Assembly (NCBI RefSeq): GCF_900142445.1 | Contig: NZ_FRAV01000012.1 | Location: forward strand, 1 to 64,000 | Reading direction: 5' to 3' | DNA length: 64,000 bases | From: Chryseobacterium polytrichastri | GTDB taxonomy: Bacteria > Bacteroidota > Bacteroidia > Flavobacteriales > Weeksellaceae | Shown: positions 1 through 7,764 of the stretch, one piece after another | Position numbering within the stretch: the first letter of the stretch is position 1 | How the letters are laid out: every line of letters begins with the position of its first letter | Translations under genes and position numbers: made by a program | Notes under the pieces: model-generated | Seen by the model: only the letters and a program-made list of their open reading frames with translations | The model's database searches: none | Told to the model about the DNA's origin: nothing

Positions 1-1416
1 CTTTATATCTCTACCAAATCTCCAATTATCAATGTAGATATAGAGGAAAAACCAAAAGTTCTGGATAACGGAAGAAGTCCGTGGAAGATGGAGAAAAGTG
101 AGGTGGGGAAAGCTAGTTCTACTTGTATTTGCCAAGAACAGTATAAAGATTTAATTTGGGGAGCAAAAGTAAGTTGTGAGTTTAGGAAGAAAGTGGTTGA
201 GATTTGTAAAGATTTATGGGGGGAAAGTCGAAAAATGGAAATGGCAAATAATTTAATGGCTGTTTTCGCTTGGGAAAGTGCGGGCACTTTTAAGCCAGAT
301 GCTCCTAATCAAACAAATTCAGGTGGTACAGGGTTAATTCAATTCATGCCAACAACAGCAAAAGCTCTTTTAGGAAAAGAAGTTACCGTTGAAACAGTAA
401 AGAATTACTACGGAAAAAAATATAATAAAGAAACAAAGAAAAAAGAAGATTGGAATTTAAAAAGAGTAAAAGAATTTGCTGATATGACAGCTATTCAACA
501 ATTAGATTATGTAAAAAAACATTTTGAACCTTTAAGAGGAAAAAATGTTGAATTCATTGATTTTTATTTACAAGTCTTGTTTCCTGCATCATCTGGATTA
601 CCAGAGCATGTTGTTTTTGCTGATAGTTTACAAAAATTAGACAGACCCTTCGAAAGTGAAAAATTGAGAAAAAAAAGAGTTTCTGCCTATACAAACAATA
701 AAGGAATGGACATTGTTAAAGATGGTAAATTAATGAAATCTGAAATCAAAACCTCTGTTCAAAAATACATAACTGAAGGTCTTCAATATAGAAAAATTGA
801 AAAATGTGAAAATGAGATAGAAAATAAGCCTTCTAATATAACGGGAAAATGCACTGAAGGAAATGTAGTTGATGGATTTATTGAAAATCATCTAATAACT
901 AAGAATAAGATTGAGAGTTGCAATAAAAGTTTAATGACAAGGAAAACGGAAATTATTGTTTTGCATAGAACAGCTGGTGGTAAGGCATCTGGCACATTAA
1001 GTCATATGGAAAAGGCTGGCTATGGTGCACATTTTGTAATTGATTATGATGGAACAGTTTATCAAACTATTGGCCTTAATAAAAGAGGATCACATATGGG
1101 AGTAGCACAATTTCAATCAACAAAAAATGCTGGATGGGGTAATAATAATAGTATCGGTATTGAAACCTCTGGATACTCTTTTGATAAAGATGGGAATAAA
1201 AGGATTGGGCCTAAATATGATAAAATACCACACCATCATTGGGAACCAGTTACTGATGCTCAAGCAAAATCTGTAGCTTGTTTATTGAAATTTTTACTTA
1301 ATAATTTTAATTTAACAATTGATAATGTAAAAGTTCATGAAAAGCTTTGTAGTAAAGAACCCAAAGAAGGTCAAGATGTTTATGATGCAATGTTATCTTA
1401 TTTTAATACTAAATAA
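1..1416 (+). CDS. Two-domain peptidoglycan hydrolase (lysozyme-like + amidase_2), 5' end outside window
   Basis: The frame is open to base 1, so the true start lies upstream; the ATG at 88 is internal. Counting from base 1, residues about 75-240 look like a lysozyme-like transglycosylase, with a candidate catalytic Glu in AWESAGTF (near 92) and GGTGLIQFMPTTA after it. Residues about 318-465 form an N-acetylmuramoyl-L-alanine amidase of the amidase_2 type: VLHRTAGG, IGIETSGY and VHEKLCSKEPKEGQD supply the expected His/His/Asp zinc ligands. Such a protein would cut both the glycan strand and the stem peptide. There is no visible signal peptide, but the N-terminus is missing. A run of lipoprotein genes follows 6 nt downstream, which fits an exported effector with periplasmic immunity proteins; that role is inferred. 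It could instead be a phage-tail-type or housekeeping wall enzyme. Confidence 0.85.
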   Translation, partial: LYISTKSPIINVDIEEKPKVLDNGRSPWKMEKSEVGKASSTCICQEQYKDLIWGAKVSCEFRKKVVEICKDLWGESRKMEMANNLMAVFAWESAGTFKPDAPNQTNSGGTGLIQFMPTTAKALLGKEVTVETVKNYYGKKYNKETKKKEDWNLKRVKEFADMTAIQQLDYVKKHFEPLRGKNVEFIDFYLQVLFPASSGLPEHVVFADSLQKLDRPFESEKLRKKRVSAYTNNKGMDIVKDGKLMKSEIKTSVQKYITEGLQYRKIEKCENEIENKPSNITGKCTEGNVVDGFIENHLITKNKIESCNKSLMTRKTEIIVLHRTAGGKASGTLSHMEKAGYGAHFVIDYDGTVYQTIGLNKRGSHMGVAQFQSTKNAGWGNNNSIGIETSGYSFDKDGNKRIGPKYDKIPHHHWEPVTDAQAKSVACLLKFLLNNFNLTIDNVKVHEKLCSKEPKEGQDVYDAMLSYFNTK

Positions 1417-1422
1417 TTAATA

Positions 1423-2304
1423 ATGAAAAATATTATAATTTTTATTCTGTTAATACAATTTTTTTCATGCTCAACAGGGGAAAAAAATGAAAAGACAAAG
1501 ATAGAATCCAAAATAATAAAAAATAGCGAAAATATTATTGTCAAAAATATTAAAAAGACATGTTATAAAAATATCAACACTAATATTTATGACTATTTAT
1601 TGTGTTCTCGTTGGTTAATAAATGAAAATGATATTAAAGAAATCCTTTCTAATGGTAAAAAAAATGAAAACTCAGAAATAATAAATTTAATATCTCCCGC
1701 CGTGGATTCTTGGACATCTGCAGATGTTAATATTAATAATAAATCTTACAAAGTTGAAATAAATGCGATGTCTTACTACTATCTTACAGACAATAAAGGA
1801 TCTCGTGAATTATATACATTTCCAATAGAAAATGAAAAAAATATACAAAAATATTTTATCCGAAAGCTTTCTGAAGATGATGATGATAGTTATGACAAAA
1901 AAATATTAAATACAAAAAGAGAGCTAAATACAAAAAGCATTAATATTTCGGAATGGAAAGGCGTATACACTTTCGATAATAATAATTATGATCAACTTTA
2001 CAAAAAGTATAATCTTAAACTAGATTCCGAAAAAATAACTTTTTATGAAGGTGATCTGCCTGCTTGTGAAATATATTGTCTACCATACATTAATGACAAC
2101 CAATTATATCTATATTATGATGGTGAAATGACAAAATGTTCAGGATATGATACAAGAATGATAGATACATTAAAAGATGGAGATTTATTGTTTAAAATTA
2201 TTAAAAAAAATAGTGAAAAATATATTCAATCATCACTATTAAAATATTGGGATGAAAAAACTACTCAGTTTAAACAAAATGTCCCTATAAAATTGACAAA
2301 ATAA
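1423..2304 (+). CDS. Hypothetical lipoprotein 1 of the array
   Basis: A 293-residue protein starting 6 nt after the hydrolase stop. The N-terminus is a short type II signal peptide with the lipobox QFFSC and the acylated Cys near residue 16, so the mature protein should be membrane-anchored on the periplasmic side. The C-terminal third (from SEWKGVYTF) has the look of a small beta-sheet domain with spaced Cys residues and ends in strand-like YLYYDGEM. A similar W-x-G-x-Y start is seen in the neighbouring lipoproteins at 3113 and 4627. No family is recognised. Position directly behind a peptidoglycan hydrolase makes an immunity function plausible but unproven. The frame runs on for 19 codons after the stop, suggesting the gene may once have been longer. 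Confidence 0.85.
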   Translation: MKNIIIFILLIQFFSCSTGEKNEKTKIESKIIKNSENIIVKNIKKTCYKNINTNIYDYLLCSRWLINENDIKEILSNGKKNENSEIINLISPAVDSWTSADVNINNKSYKVEINAMSYYYLTDNKGSRELYTFPIENEKNIQKYFIRKLSEDDDDSYDKKILNTKRELNTKSINISEWKGVYTFDNNNYDQLYKKYNLKLDSEKITFYEGDLPACEIYCLPYINDNQLYLYYDGEMTKCSGYDTRMIDTLKDGDLLFKIIKKNSEKYIQSSLLKYWDEKTTQFKQNVPIKLTK

Positions 2305-2487
2305 ACGATCACTCATAGTGTGTTTCAAAATAAAGATTGGCAAGAACTAAAAAAGAATAATTAAATGGGAATAAGGGCATTAATATTATTATTTTAGTTA
2401 ATAGGCTTCTAAAAAAAGTACAAAAAATACTTATGATCTTTTAATTATTATCTAAAAGACTATTAATGGATTTTAAAGAAATAAAGA
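2305..2487 (+). pseudogene. Decayed gene remains between lipoproteins 1 and 2
   Basis: This 183-nt gap has no intact gene. In the frame of the preceding gene the first 19 codons after its stop read like coding sequence (SVFQNKDWQELKKNN) to a second stop at 2362-2364. From 2365 an ATG opens a short hydrophobic stretch (ALILLF), broken by stops and then continued in another frame as SKKSTKNTYD. That is what the signal peptide of another lipoprotein would look like after mutation. The reading is tentative because AT-rich spacer can mimic hydrophobic codons. Confidence 0.3.
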
Positions 2488-3135
2488 ATGATAAATAAGA
2501 TCTTAATAATTTCATGTTCAACTATATTGTTTTCATGCAATGAAAATACTCGTAAAAAAAATATAGTGTTGCCAAAAAATAAGGAAAACACTGAAAATAG
2601 TAATATAAAAAATAATCTACCTTATAGTTCTGAACAAGTAAAAAAAATCTATAGATATGATAAAGAGACCTCAGAATACAGCATTAATATAAACGAAAAG
2701 GATTTATTAGAATTTAATCAAAATGAGGTGGGACTACCTATCAAGGAAAATGATTTTGATATTAATCCAAAAGCTAATACAAAATATTTTAATATTGAAA
2801 CATTCAATTTTCCTAATAAAGCTTATTGTAAACTAATTACATACAATACTTATGGTGAAAATGACATTAATATTGTAAACATACAACTTAACAGTTATAA
2901 AAATGATAAATTAATTGATCAGTTATTGCTTGATTGTAGATTTACTTTTGAAATTGAATATTACAGAACATTTGTAATAAATAAAGATAAAACAATAAAA
3001 CTTACTAAATATTCTGTTAATAATATTGAAATTAATGAAAATGGAGATATTATAGGTAAAAAGACAAAACCAGAAATTACCGAAACTGTTCTTAATTATA
3101 AAATTGACAATAATGGCAAATTTATTAAATTATAA
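2488..3135 (+). CDS. Hypothetical lipoprotein 2 of the array
   Basis: A 215-residue protein with a type II signal peptide (TILFSC, acylated Cys near residue 17) and an Asn/Lys-rich linker up to about residue 50. The remainder alternates short hydrophobic strands with charged turns, consistent with a small beta-rich periplasmic domain, and has no motif that I recognise. Its last 23 nt overlap the start of the next lipoprotein frame (ATG at 3113), so the two are probably translationally coupled in one transcript. Codon use is extremely AT-rich, as in the rest of the block. A role as an immunity or surface lipoprotein is inferred only from its neighbours. Confidence 0.8.
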   Translation: MINKILIISCSTILFSCNENTRKKNIVLPKNKENTENSNIKNNLPYSSEQVKKIYRYDKETSEYSININEKDLLEFNQNEVGLPIKENDFDINPKANTKYFNIETFNFPNKAYCKLITYNTYGENDINIVNIQLNSYKNDKLIDQLLLDCRFTFEIEYYRTFVINKDKTIKLTKYSVNNIEINENGDIIGKKTKPEITETVLNYKIDNNGKFIKL

Positions 3136-3575
3136 AAATAATTTCATTACATACTTTTTTGGAATTTTTGTTGCATGCTTTTTAATTTCTTCCTGCAAAG
3201 AAAATAACAATAAAAATGTTCAAAATTTTGTTCAAAAAAATAAATATTCCTCAAAAATATCAAGGTGATTTTGAAGTATCTGCTGAAACTGAATCAACGA
3301 CAACGGGAATGGCTTCCATCACATATTATTTTCATATTAATGATAAAGAAGCTTTTTTAGAAACAAATACTTATCATGAACCAATTAGATGTAATGGAAA
3401 ATATTTAGCAAAAGAAAAAGACAATATGTTAGAGCTATATTTTAATGGGAAAGAAGCTAATTGCTCATCTGATTATCCCAATTTTATAATTAAGATAGTA
3501 AACAATAAATATTTCATACAAGGTGTAGGAAATGAAGCAAGGTCAATAGAATGGGTGAAAATTAAGAAAAAATGA
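3113..3575 (+). pseudogene. Lipoprotein 3 of the array, split by a one-base frameshift
   Basis: An ATG at 3113 overlaps the end of the upstream gene and opens a good lipoprotein signal peptide (VACFLISSC, then KENNNKN) that reaches a stop at 3266-3268. The rest of the protein lies one frame over and runs open to 3575; taken alone from the ATG at 3216 it would lack any export signal. The two frames can be joined at either of two A tracts, A7 at 3234-3240 or A5 at 3254-3258. Removing one A restores one protein of about 153 residues with a W/Y-G-x-F beta-domain resembling lipoproteins 1 and 5. This could be a real mutation, a phase-variable tract or a sequencing error in a homopolymer. Confidence 0.65.
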
Positions 3576-4621
3576 AAAAACACCTTCTAATATTTTTCTG
3601 GATACTATTTTCATGTCAAGAGGGAAAAAAAGATCTTGATAATACGCTGGATAATAAATCTATCATGAATAATGAAGAAAGACTAATCGATAGAATCACT
3701 ATAGATAATACGATCTTTAAAAAAGATGATATTGATCTTAAAAAATATCAATATGAAGGTCATTATATTGAAGATTTAAAAATTAAAGATCTTCTTGATA
3801 AAAACTATAGAAATAATTTCATCAAGTATCTAAAAGATATTAAAACAGAAGATGATGAATTTAAATCCTCCTTACTTTCTCAGCTATTACTTATTAGAAT
3901 TGTTCAATTATCCGATAGCAATGCTTTCTATATTTTATCAGAAGTATCTAAAAATGAACTTATTTCTTATAATGGAATTGAGCTTTATGAAAGTACTCTT
4001 ATTGAAGTTTTTTTGGAAAATCCATTTTTTTTCATTCAACAAAGTGTAAAGTATAACGACTCATCGTTGGTGGATTATGCTATTAAGATGTTTGAACAAT
4101 ACCTTATTGATCAAGATTTTTTAGATATGAATTTAGGATATATAAAAAATTCCGCAGATAAAAAATTGTTATTATTAGATCCCAAAAATCAATCGACATT
4201 AGGATATATTCCTTTAGTTAAAAAATTAGAGACGATGCCAAAAATTCAGATACAACTAGGTCCTTCATTCTATACAAATTTTAAAACACAGGAAAAAAAG
4301 TTCACAGATATTTCACCCATTTTAGGAGAGAACTTATTAAATAAACTTAATTCATCAGAGAAAAATTTTTATGCTAAAAATATATATTCAATTATATCAA
4401 AATATATAATTGAAAATAATTCCACTCCTAATTATAGCATCCAAGATCCGGATGGCTATACCAATCTCAGAAAAGACAAAAATGCCTCCTCAGAAATCTT
4501 ACAACAAATAAAGTCGGGAGAATTGATTGATGTATTAGAAAATCAAGGAGATTGGTGGTTGGTGAAAACTAATGAAGGAAAGCAAGGATATGTTCATAAA
4601 AATAGAGTGAAAGCAAATTAG
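3572..4621 (+). CDS. Lipoprotein 4 of the array, variable middle + C-terminal SH3 module
   Basis: A 349-residue protein whose ATG overlaps the previous stop (ATGA). It has a type II signal peptide with the lipobox ILFSC and the acylated Cys near 15, then a mostly helical middle of about 270 residues that I cannot place. Residues about 292-349 form a bacterial SH3 domain: DGYTNLRKDKNASS, ILENQGDWWLV-like core and GYVHKNRV. SH3 domains of this class bind peptidoglycan or peptide ligands in the periplasm. The SH3 coding part is about 93 percent identical in DNA to those of lipoproteins 6 and 7, whereas the middles do not align. It may tether a variable domain to the wall; immunity against the upstream hydrolase is possible. 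Confidence 0.85.
   Translation: MKKHLLIFFWILFSCQEGKKDLDNTLDNKSIMNNEERLIDRITIDNTIFKKDDIDLKKYQYEGHYIEDLKIKDLLDKNYRNNFIKYLKDIKTEDDEFKSSLLSQLLLIRIVQLSDSNAFYILSEVSKNELISYNGIELYESTLIEVFLENPFFFIQQSVKYNDSSLVDYAIKMFEQYLIDQDFLDMNLGYIKNSADKKLLLLDPKNQSTLGYIPLVKKLETMPKIQIQLGPSFYTNFKTQEKKFTDISPILGENLLNKLNSSEKNFYAKNIYSIISKYIIENNSTPNYSIQDPDGYTNLRKDKNASSEILQQIKSGELIDVLENQGDWWLVKTNEGKQGYVHKNRVKAN
4445..4621 (+). repeat. SH3 module, DNA copy 1 of 3
   Basis: A 177-nt coding repeat from GATCC to the stop codon of lipoprotein 4. Against copy 2 I count about 13 differences in 177 positions, several of them silent. Flanking DNA upstream does not align. Confidence 0.9.
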
Positions 4622-4626
4622 CAACT

Positions 4627-5427
4627 ATGAAAAATTTCATAAGTCTTTATCTCTTAGCATTATTATCATTTTTGGATTGCAAAAAAACTGATTCCAAAAC
4701 TAAAGATTATAATAGGGGAATAGTTAAAAATGATTTTTTTCAGAAAGTAAAAGACACCACCCTTTTTATAAATTCTTCAGAAGGAGAAAATGTTAAAGTA
4801 TTAATAAATACAAAAACTCAGGATTCAATTATTGAAAGTGAAATATTGGGAGAAACAGGAAAGTCTACTTATAAATTCACTTTTAATAAAACTTTAAAAA
4901 ATGGAGAATGTACAACATATAGATATTCAGAACCTATTTATGTAAACTCAAATCCCAAAATCAACATTGAGAAAAAAGAAAATTTATCATCTTCTAAAGA
5001 ATCATCAAATAGATTAACTAATATTTTTAATAGCTATCTTAAAGTTTTTCTTTATCAGAAAAACACATATAAAAGTTCAAATAACAAATGGTTAGGTAAA
5101 TACTCATTAGTTATAAATAAGAATGATGAAGATTGGCGAGATATACATGAAATTCATTTAAATATTTCTAAAGATTCTATTACATATCTAGCAAAAGGAT
5201 TTCAATTATACCAATATTATTTACTATCCCCTATTAAAAAAGATAACTCTATAAAACTTAAATATGTAAAGTCTTTAGACAATACAGAAAGTTGGGCACT
5301 AAACAAAACCAAAGATTTCGGCACATTAATTTTTGATGGTCAAAACTATATATGGTCCTGCCCTTACATTGACATTAATTTTTCAAACGGAAAAAACAAA
5401 AAATATACTTTAAGAAAAATACAATGA
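4627..5427 (+). CDS. Hypothetical lipoprotein 5 of the array
   Basis: A 266-residue protein starting 5 nt after the previous stop. The signal peptide ends in the lipobox LSFLDC with the acylated Cys near residue 18. The first half is a Ser/Asn/Lys-rich region with a beta-rich segment (KSTYKFTF). The second half, from NKWLGKYSLVI, is a compact beta-domain with the same W-x-G-x-Y opening as lipoproteins 1 and 3, and it closes with NKKYTLRKIQ. This is the only intact member between two SH3-bearing genes that itself lacks the SH3 module. No function is recognised; the fold may be lipocalin-like, which is a guess from the strand pattern. Confidence 0.85.
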   Translation: MKNFISLYLLALLSFLDCKKTDSKTKDYNRGIVKNDFFQKVKDTTLFINSSEGENVKVLINTKTQDSIIESEILGETGKSTYKFTFNKTLKNGECTTYRYSEPIYVNSNPKINIEKKENLSSSKESSNRLTNIFNSYLKVFLYQKNTYKSSNNKWLGKYSLVINKNDEDWRDIHEIHLNISKDSITYLAKGFQLYQYYLLSPIKKDNSIKLKYVKSLDNTESWALNKTKDFGTLIFDGQNYIWSCPYIDINFSNGKNKKYTLRKIQ

Positions 5428-5437
5428 TAAATTAGCT

Positions 5438-6241
5438 ATGAACCTACAATCATATTTAAAATGGCTTTACATTTTATCCTTTCTTTTCAATATAAGCTGT
5501 AATGGGCAGAAAAAAGAAAGTCCTACTTTAAGCACAAAACAAGTGAAAGATAAGATGGAAAAAATAAAATTCACAGATATGTTTAATGAAGGGACAAACA
5601 TAAAATTTACCCCTGATGATTTAAATAAAACAGATTCTGAAATTGAAAATTTCAAAAAAAAGTTAATGTTATATAATGAGCAACATCCATTAATTGAAGA
5701 TTTTGATATTTCAAATTTATCTTATTTACTAAACAACGAAACTTTCTTCGATCTCCAACATTATACCAATAGTAGTTGGCTTCAATATTTTATCACTAAA
5801 TACAAAATTGAAGGTTCAAAATTAAATGATTTAATGCAACAAGCAATTCAACAAGAAGATTATAATGCAGTAAAAATATTACTTAATAACAATTATATTG
5901 TTTCACAAAAGGACTTAAACACACTTGCAAAAACTGAAAAAGAAATCAAAGATAAAGTACAAGAAAATAAAACAGATGGCTACGAAAGCTACATAATATC
6001 AAATTCTAAAATAAATTTAATTTCTAACGAAATAAATAAAAAACTTTATTCTTATAAAGTTTCTGATCCAGATGGCTATACTAATCTCAGAAAAGATAAA
6101 AATACTTCCTCAGAAATCTTACAACAAATAAAATCAGGAGAATCAATTGATGTATTAGAAAATCAAGGAGATTGGTGGTTGGTGAAAACAAGTGAAGGAA
6201 AGCAAGGATATGTTCATAAAAGTAGAGTGAAAGTAAATTAG
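5438..6241 (+). CDS. Lipoprotein 6 of the array, variable middle + SH3 module
   Basis: A 267-residue protein with a signal peptide beginning MNLQSYLKWLYIL and a lipobox FNISC, acylated Cys near 21. The middle, about residues 40-205, is predicted to be largely helical, with LNNETFFDL and QQAIQQEDYNAVKILLNNNY, the second resembling an ankyrin-like helix pair. Residues about 210-267 are the SH3 module shared with lipoproteins 4 and 7. The first 40 nt of the gene also closely match lipoprotein 7. So this gene and the next share both ends and differ in the middle, as expected after recombination between tandem copies. Confidence 0.85.
   Translation: MNLQSYLKWLYILSFLFNISCNGQKKESPTLSTKQVKDKMEKIKFTDMFNEGTNIKFTPDDLNKTDSEIENFKKKLMLYNEQHPLIEDFDISNLSYLLNNETFFDLQHYTNSSWLQYFITKYKIEGSKLNDLMQQAIQQEDYNAVKILLNNNYIVSQKDLNTLAKTEKEIKDKVQENKTDGYESYIISNSKINLISNEINKKLYSYKVSDPDGYTNLRKDKNTSSEILQQIKSGESIDVLENQGDWWLVKTSEGKQGYVHKSRVKVN
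6065..6241 (+). repeat. SH3 module, DNA copy 2 of 3
   Basis: The second copy of the 177-nt SH3-coding repeat, at the 3' end of lipoprotein 6, including the same TAG stop as copy 1. Confidence 0.9.
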
Positions 6242-6273
6242 TAGATCTAAAATAACACAAATGAAAATCAACC

Positions 6274-7428
6274 ATGAACTTACAATTATATTTAAAATGG
6301 ATTTACATCTTGATTATGATAATTACAATATCATGTAATAAACAAAAAAACAATAAAATGGAAGAGTTAATTTCAGCTCCATATAATATAGTTAATGAAG
6401 GTGATGGTAAAAAATTCAACTATGATTCTCTCTCAACTCATATTATTACCCAAGGGCTTAAAAGTTTACAGCAATTCAATTATAAATTTCCAGAAAAAGA
6501 AGTCTTTAATAGTAGAATTAAGGACGTTTTTAGTATTGATGTCACCAAATATAAAAATGATATTGTTGCATTGAGGATTTCTGATTTTCCTGAAATTGCA
6601 ATAAAAAATCAAAATTATATTTTAATTCAAGATAGTGATTCTGATAATGAATTTTATATAAATCAAAATATCTTATATTATTACAACAAATATATTTTTA
6701 ATAAAGATAATCTTTCACTGAATCTTTTAAAAATGCAAGCCCCTTATCTTATAAAGGATTTAGTTGTTCATTATGGATATAATAAAGATAAAGATTTAAT
6801 GAAATTTGTTTTTAAAGATTTTCCTTTTGATAATGCAATCAGCTTTCATGATCTAATTTTCAGTAAAGGTATTAATAATCAGTTTATACTTAGAAAAGGA
6901 GTATTAGATGATATAGAGAATATTGTATATGAAGGAAAAACGCAAGAATTAATGTCTGAAGCTAAAGAAGGGACTGGATATAGTTCTCTTGGAGATATAT
7001 TAGAAATGATTATGAAAAAGCCTAATGAATACTTTGAAAGCGAGCAAAGTATTGCTTTTTTATGTGAGAAATCACTAAATATTGCCGACCTTGGTACTGT
7101 TCAAAGCTTTCTACATAAATACCTTACAATTAAGAATAAATTAGAAAAAAATAATTATTACAATTTCGAAAGATTAAAATTATTCACTGAAAACCTTAGC
7201 ATTTTTGATAAAGATACAAACAATACTGTTTCAAAATCATTTATAATCCAAGATCCAGACGGTTATACCAATCTCAGAAAAGATAAAAACGCCTCATCAG
7301 AAATTTTACAAAAAATAAAGTCAGGAGAATCAATTGATGTACTAGAAAATCAAGGAGATTGGTGGTTGGTGAAAACAAATGAAGGAAAGCAAGGATATGT
7401 TCATAAAAGCAGAGTAAAAGCAAATTAA
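6274..7428 (+). CDS. Lipoprotein 7 of the array, variable middle + SH3 module
   Basis: A 384-residue protein, the last gene of the array, 32 nt after lipoprotein 6. Its signal peptide (MNLQLYLKWIYIL, lipobox ITISC, Cys near 21) is a close relative of the one in lipoprotein 6. The middle of about 300 residues has long helical stretches and shows the same general style as lipoprotein 4 without clear alignment. Residues about 327-384 are the SH3 module (DGYTNLRKDKNASS ... GYVHKSRV). No enzyme motif is seen. After its stop the sequence returns to ordinary intergenic DNA and the base composition shifts, so this is taken as the end of the accessory block. Confidence 0.85.
   Translation: MNLQLYLKWIYILIMIITISCNKQKNNKMEELISAPYNIVNEGDGKKFNYDSLSTHIITQGLKSLQQFNYKFPEKEVFNSRIKDVFSIDVTKYKNDIVALRISDFPEIAIKNQNYILIQDSDSDNEFYINQNILYYYNKYIFNKDNLSLNLLKMQAPYLIKDLVVHYGYNKDKDLMKFVFKDFPFDNAISFHDLIFSKGINNQFILRKGVLDDIENIVYEGKTQELMSEAKEGTGYSSLGDILEMIMKKPNEYFESEQSIAFLCEKSLNIADLGTVQSFLHKYLTIKNKLEKNNYYNFERLKLFTENLSIFDKDTNNTVSKSFIIQDPDGYTNLRKDKNASSEILQKIKSGESIDVLENQGDWWLVKTNEGKQGYVHKSRVKAN
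7252..7428 (+). repeat. SH3 module, DNA copy 3 of 3
   Basis: The third copy, at the 3' end of lipoprotein 7, ending in TAA rather than TAG. It keeps the core GGAGATTGGTGGTTGGTGAA unchanged with the other two copies. Confidence 0.9.
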
Positions 7429-7764
7429 CCAATCTTTACATAACAAAATGAAAAATTGAATTAAACTCAAATATAAAATAAACCAGAATTTTTCCCGTTT
7501 TTGCCACAAAAACAAAGGCAATAAACTATAAAATATCCATATACAAAGTATCAAAGTTAATATATGCTTTAAAAATGTGGTAGCTAAATACATGCATTTT
7601 GAAATTTTGAAGCATAAAAACGATTAATATACTTTTTGTAAACCTGCATAAATAGGGAATAAATTACTTTTGAAATTCAGATTAGCAATATACTTTCAAA
7701 AACATTCAGGTGCCTTCAATAAATTTTTGTTCTTTTGCAAATAGTTTTAATTTTAAATAATTAC
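7429..7764. other. Intergenic region after the lipoprotein array
   Basis: AT-rich spacer of 336 nt with no convincing gene or strong terminator. It should hold the promoter of the acyltransferase gene; TTCTTTTGC at 7730-7738 is one mismatch from the TAnnTTTG type of -7 element and lies about 27 nt before the preferred start. Confidence 0.5.

Noticed and set aside
4445..7428. Repeat array considered as CRISPR or tandem repeat DNA
   Set aside because: The three copies are 177-nt coding modules at gene ends, spaced by 1.0-1.6 kb of genes, without short regular spacers.
1..7428. A complete type VI secretion or eCIS locus
   Set aside because: No sheath, tube, baseplate or ATPase gene is in the window, so the delivery route cannot be claimed.
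7342..7593. Antisense frames across the SH3 modules (also 6087-6275)
   Set aside because: They appear only because the repeated SH3 DNA happens to be open on the other strand.
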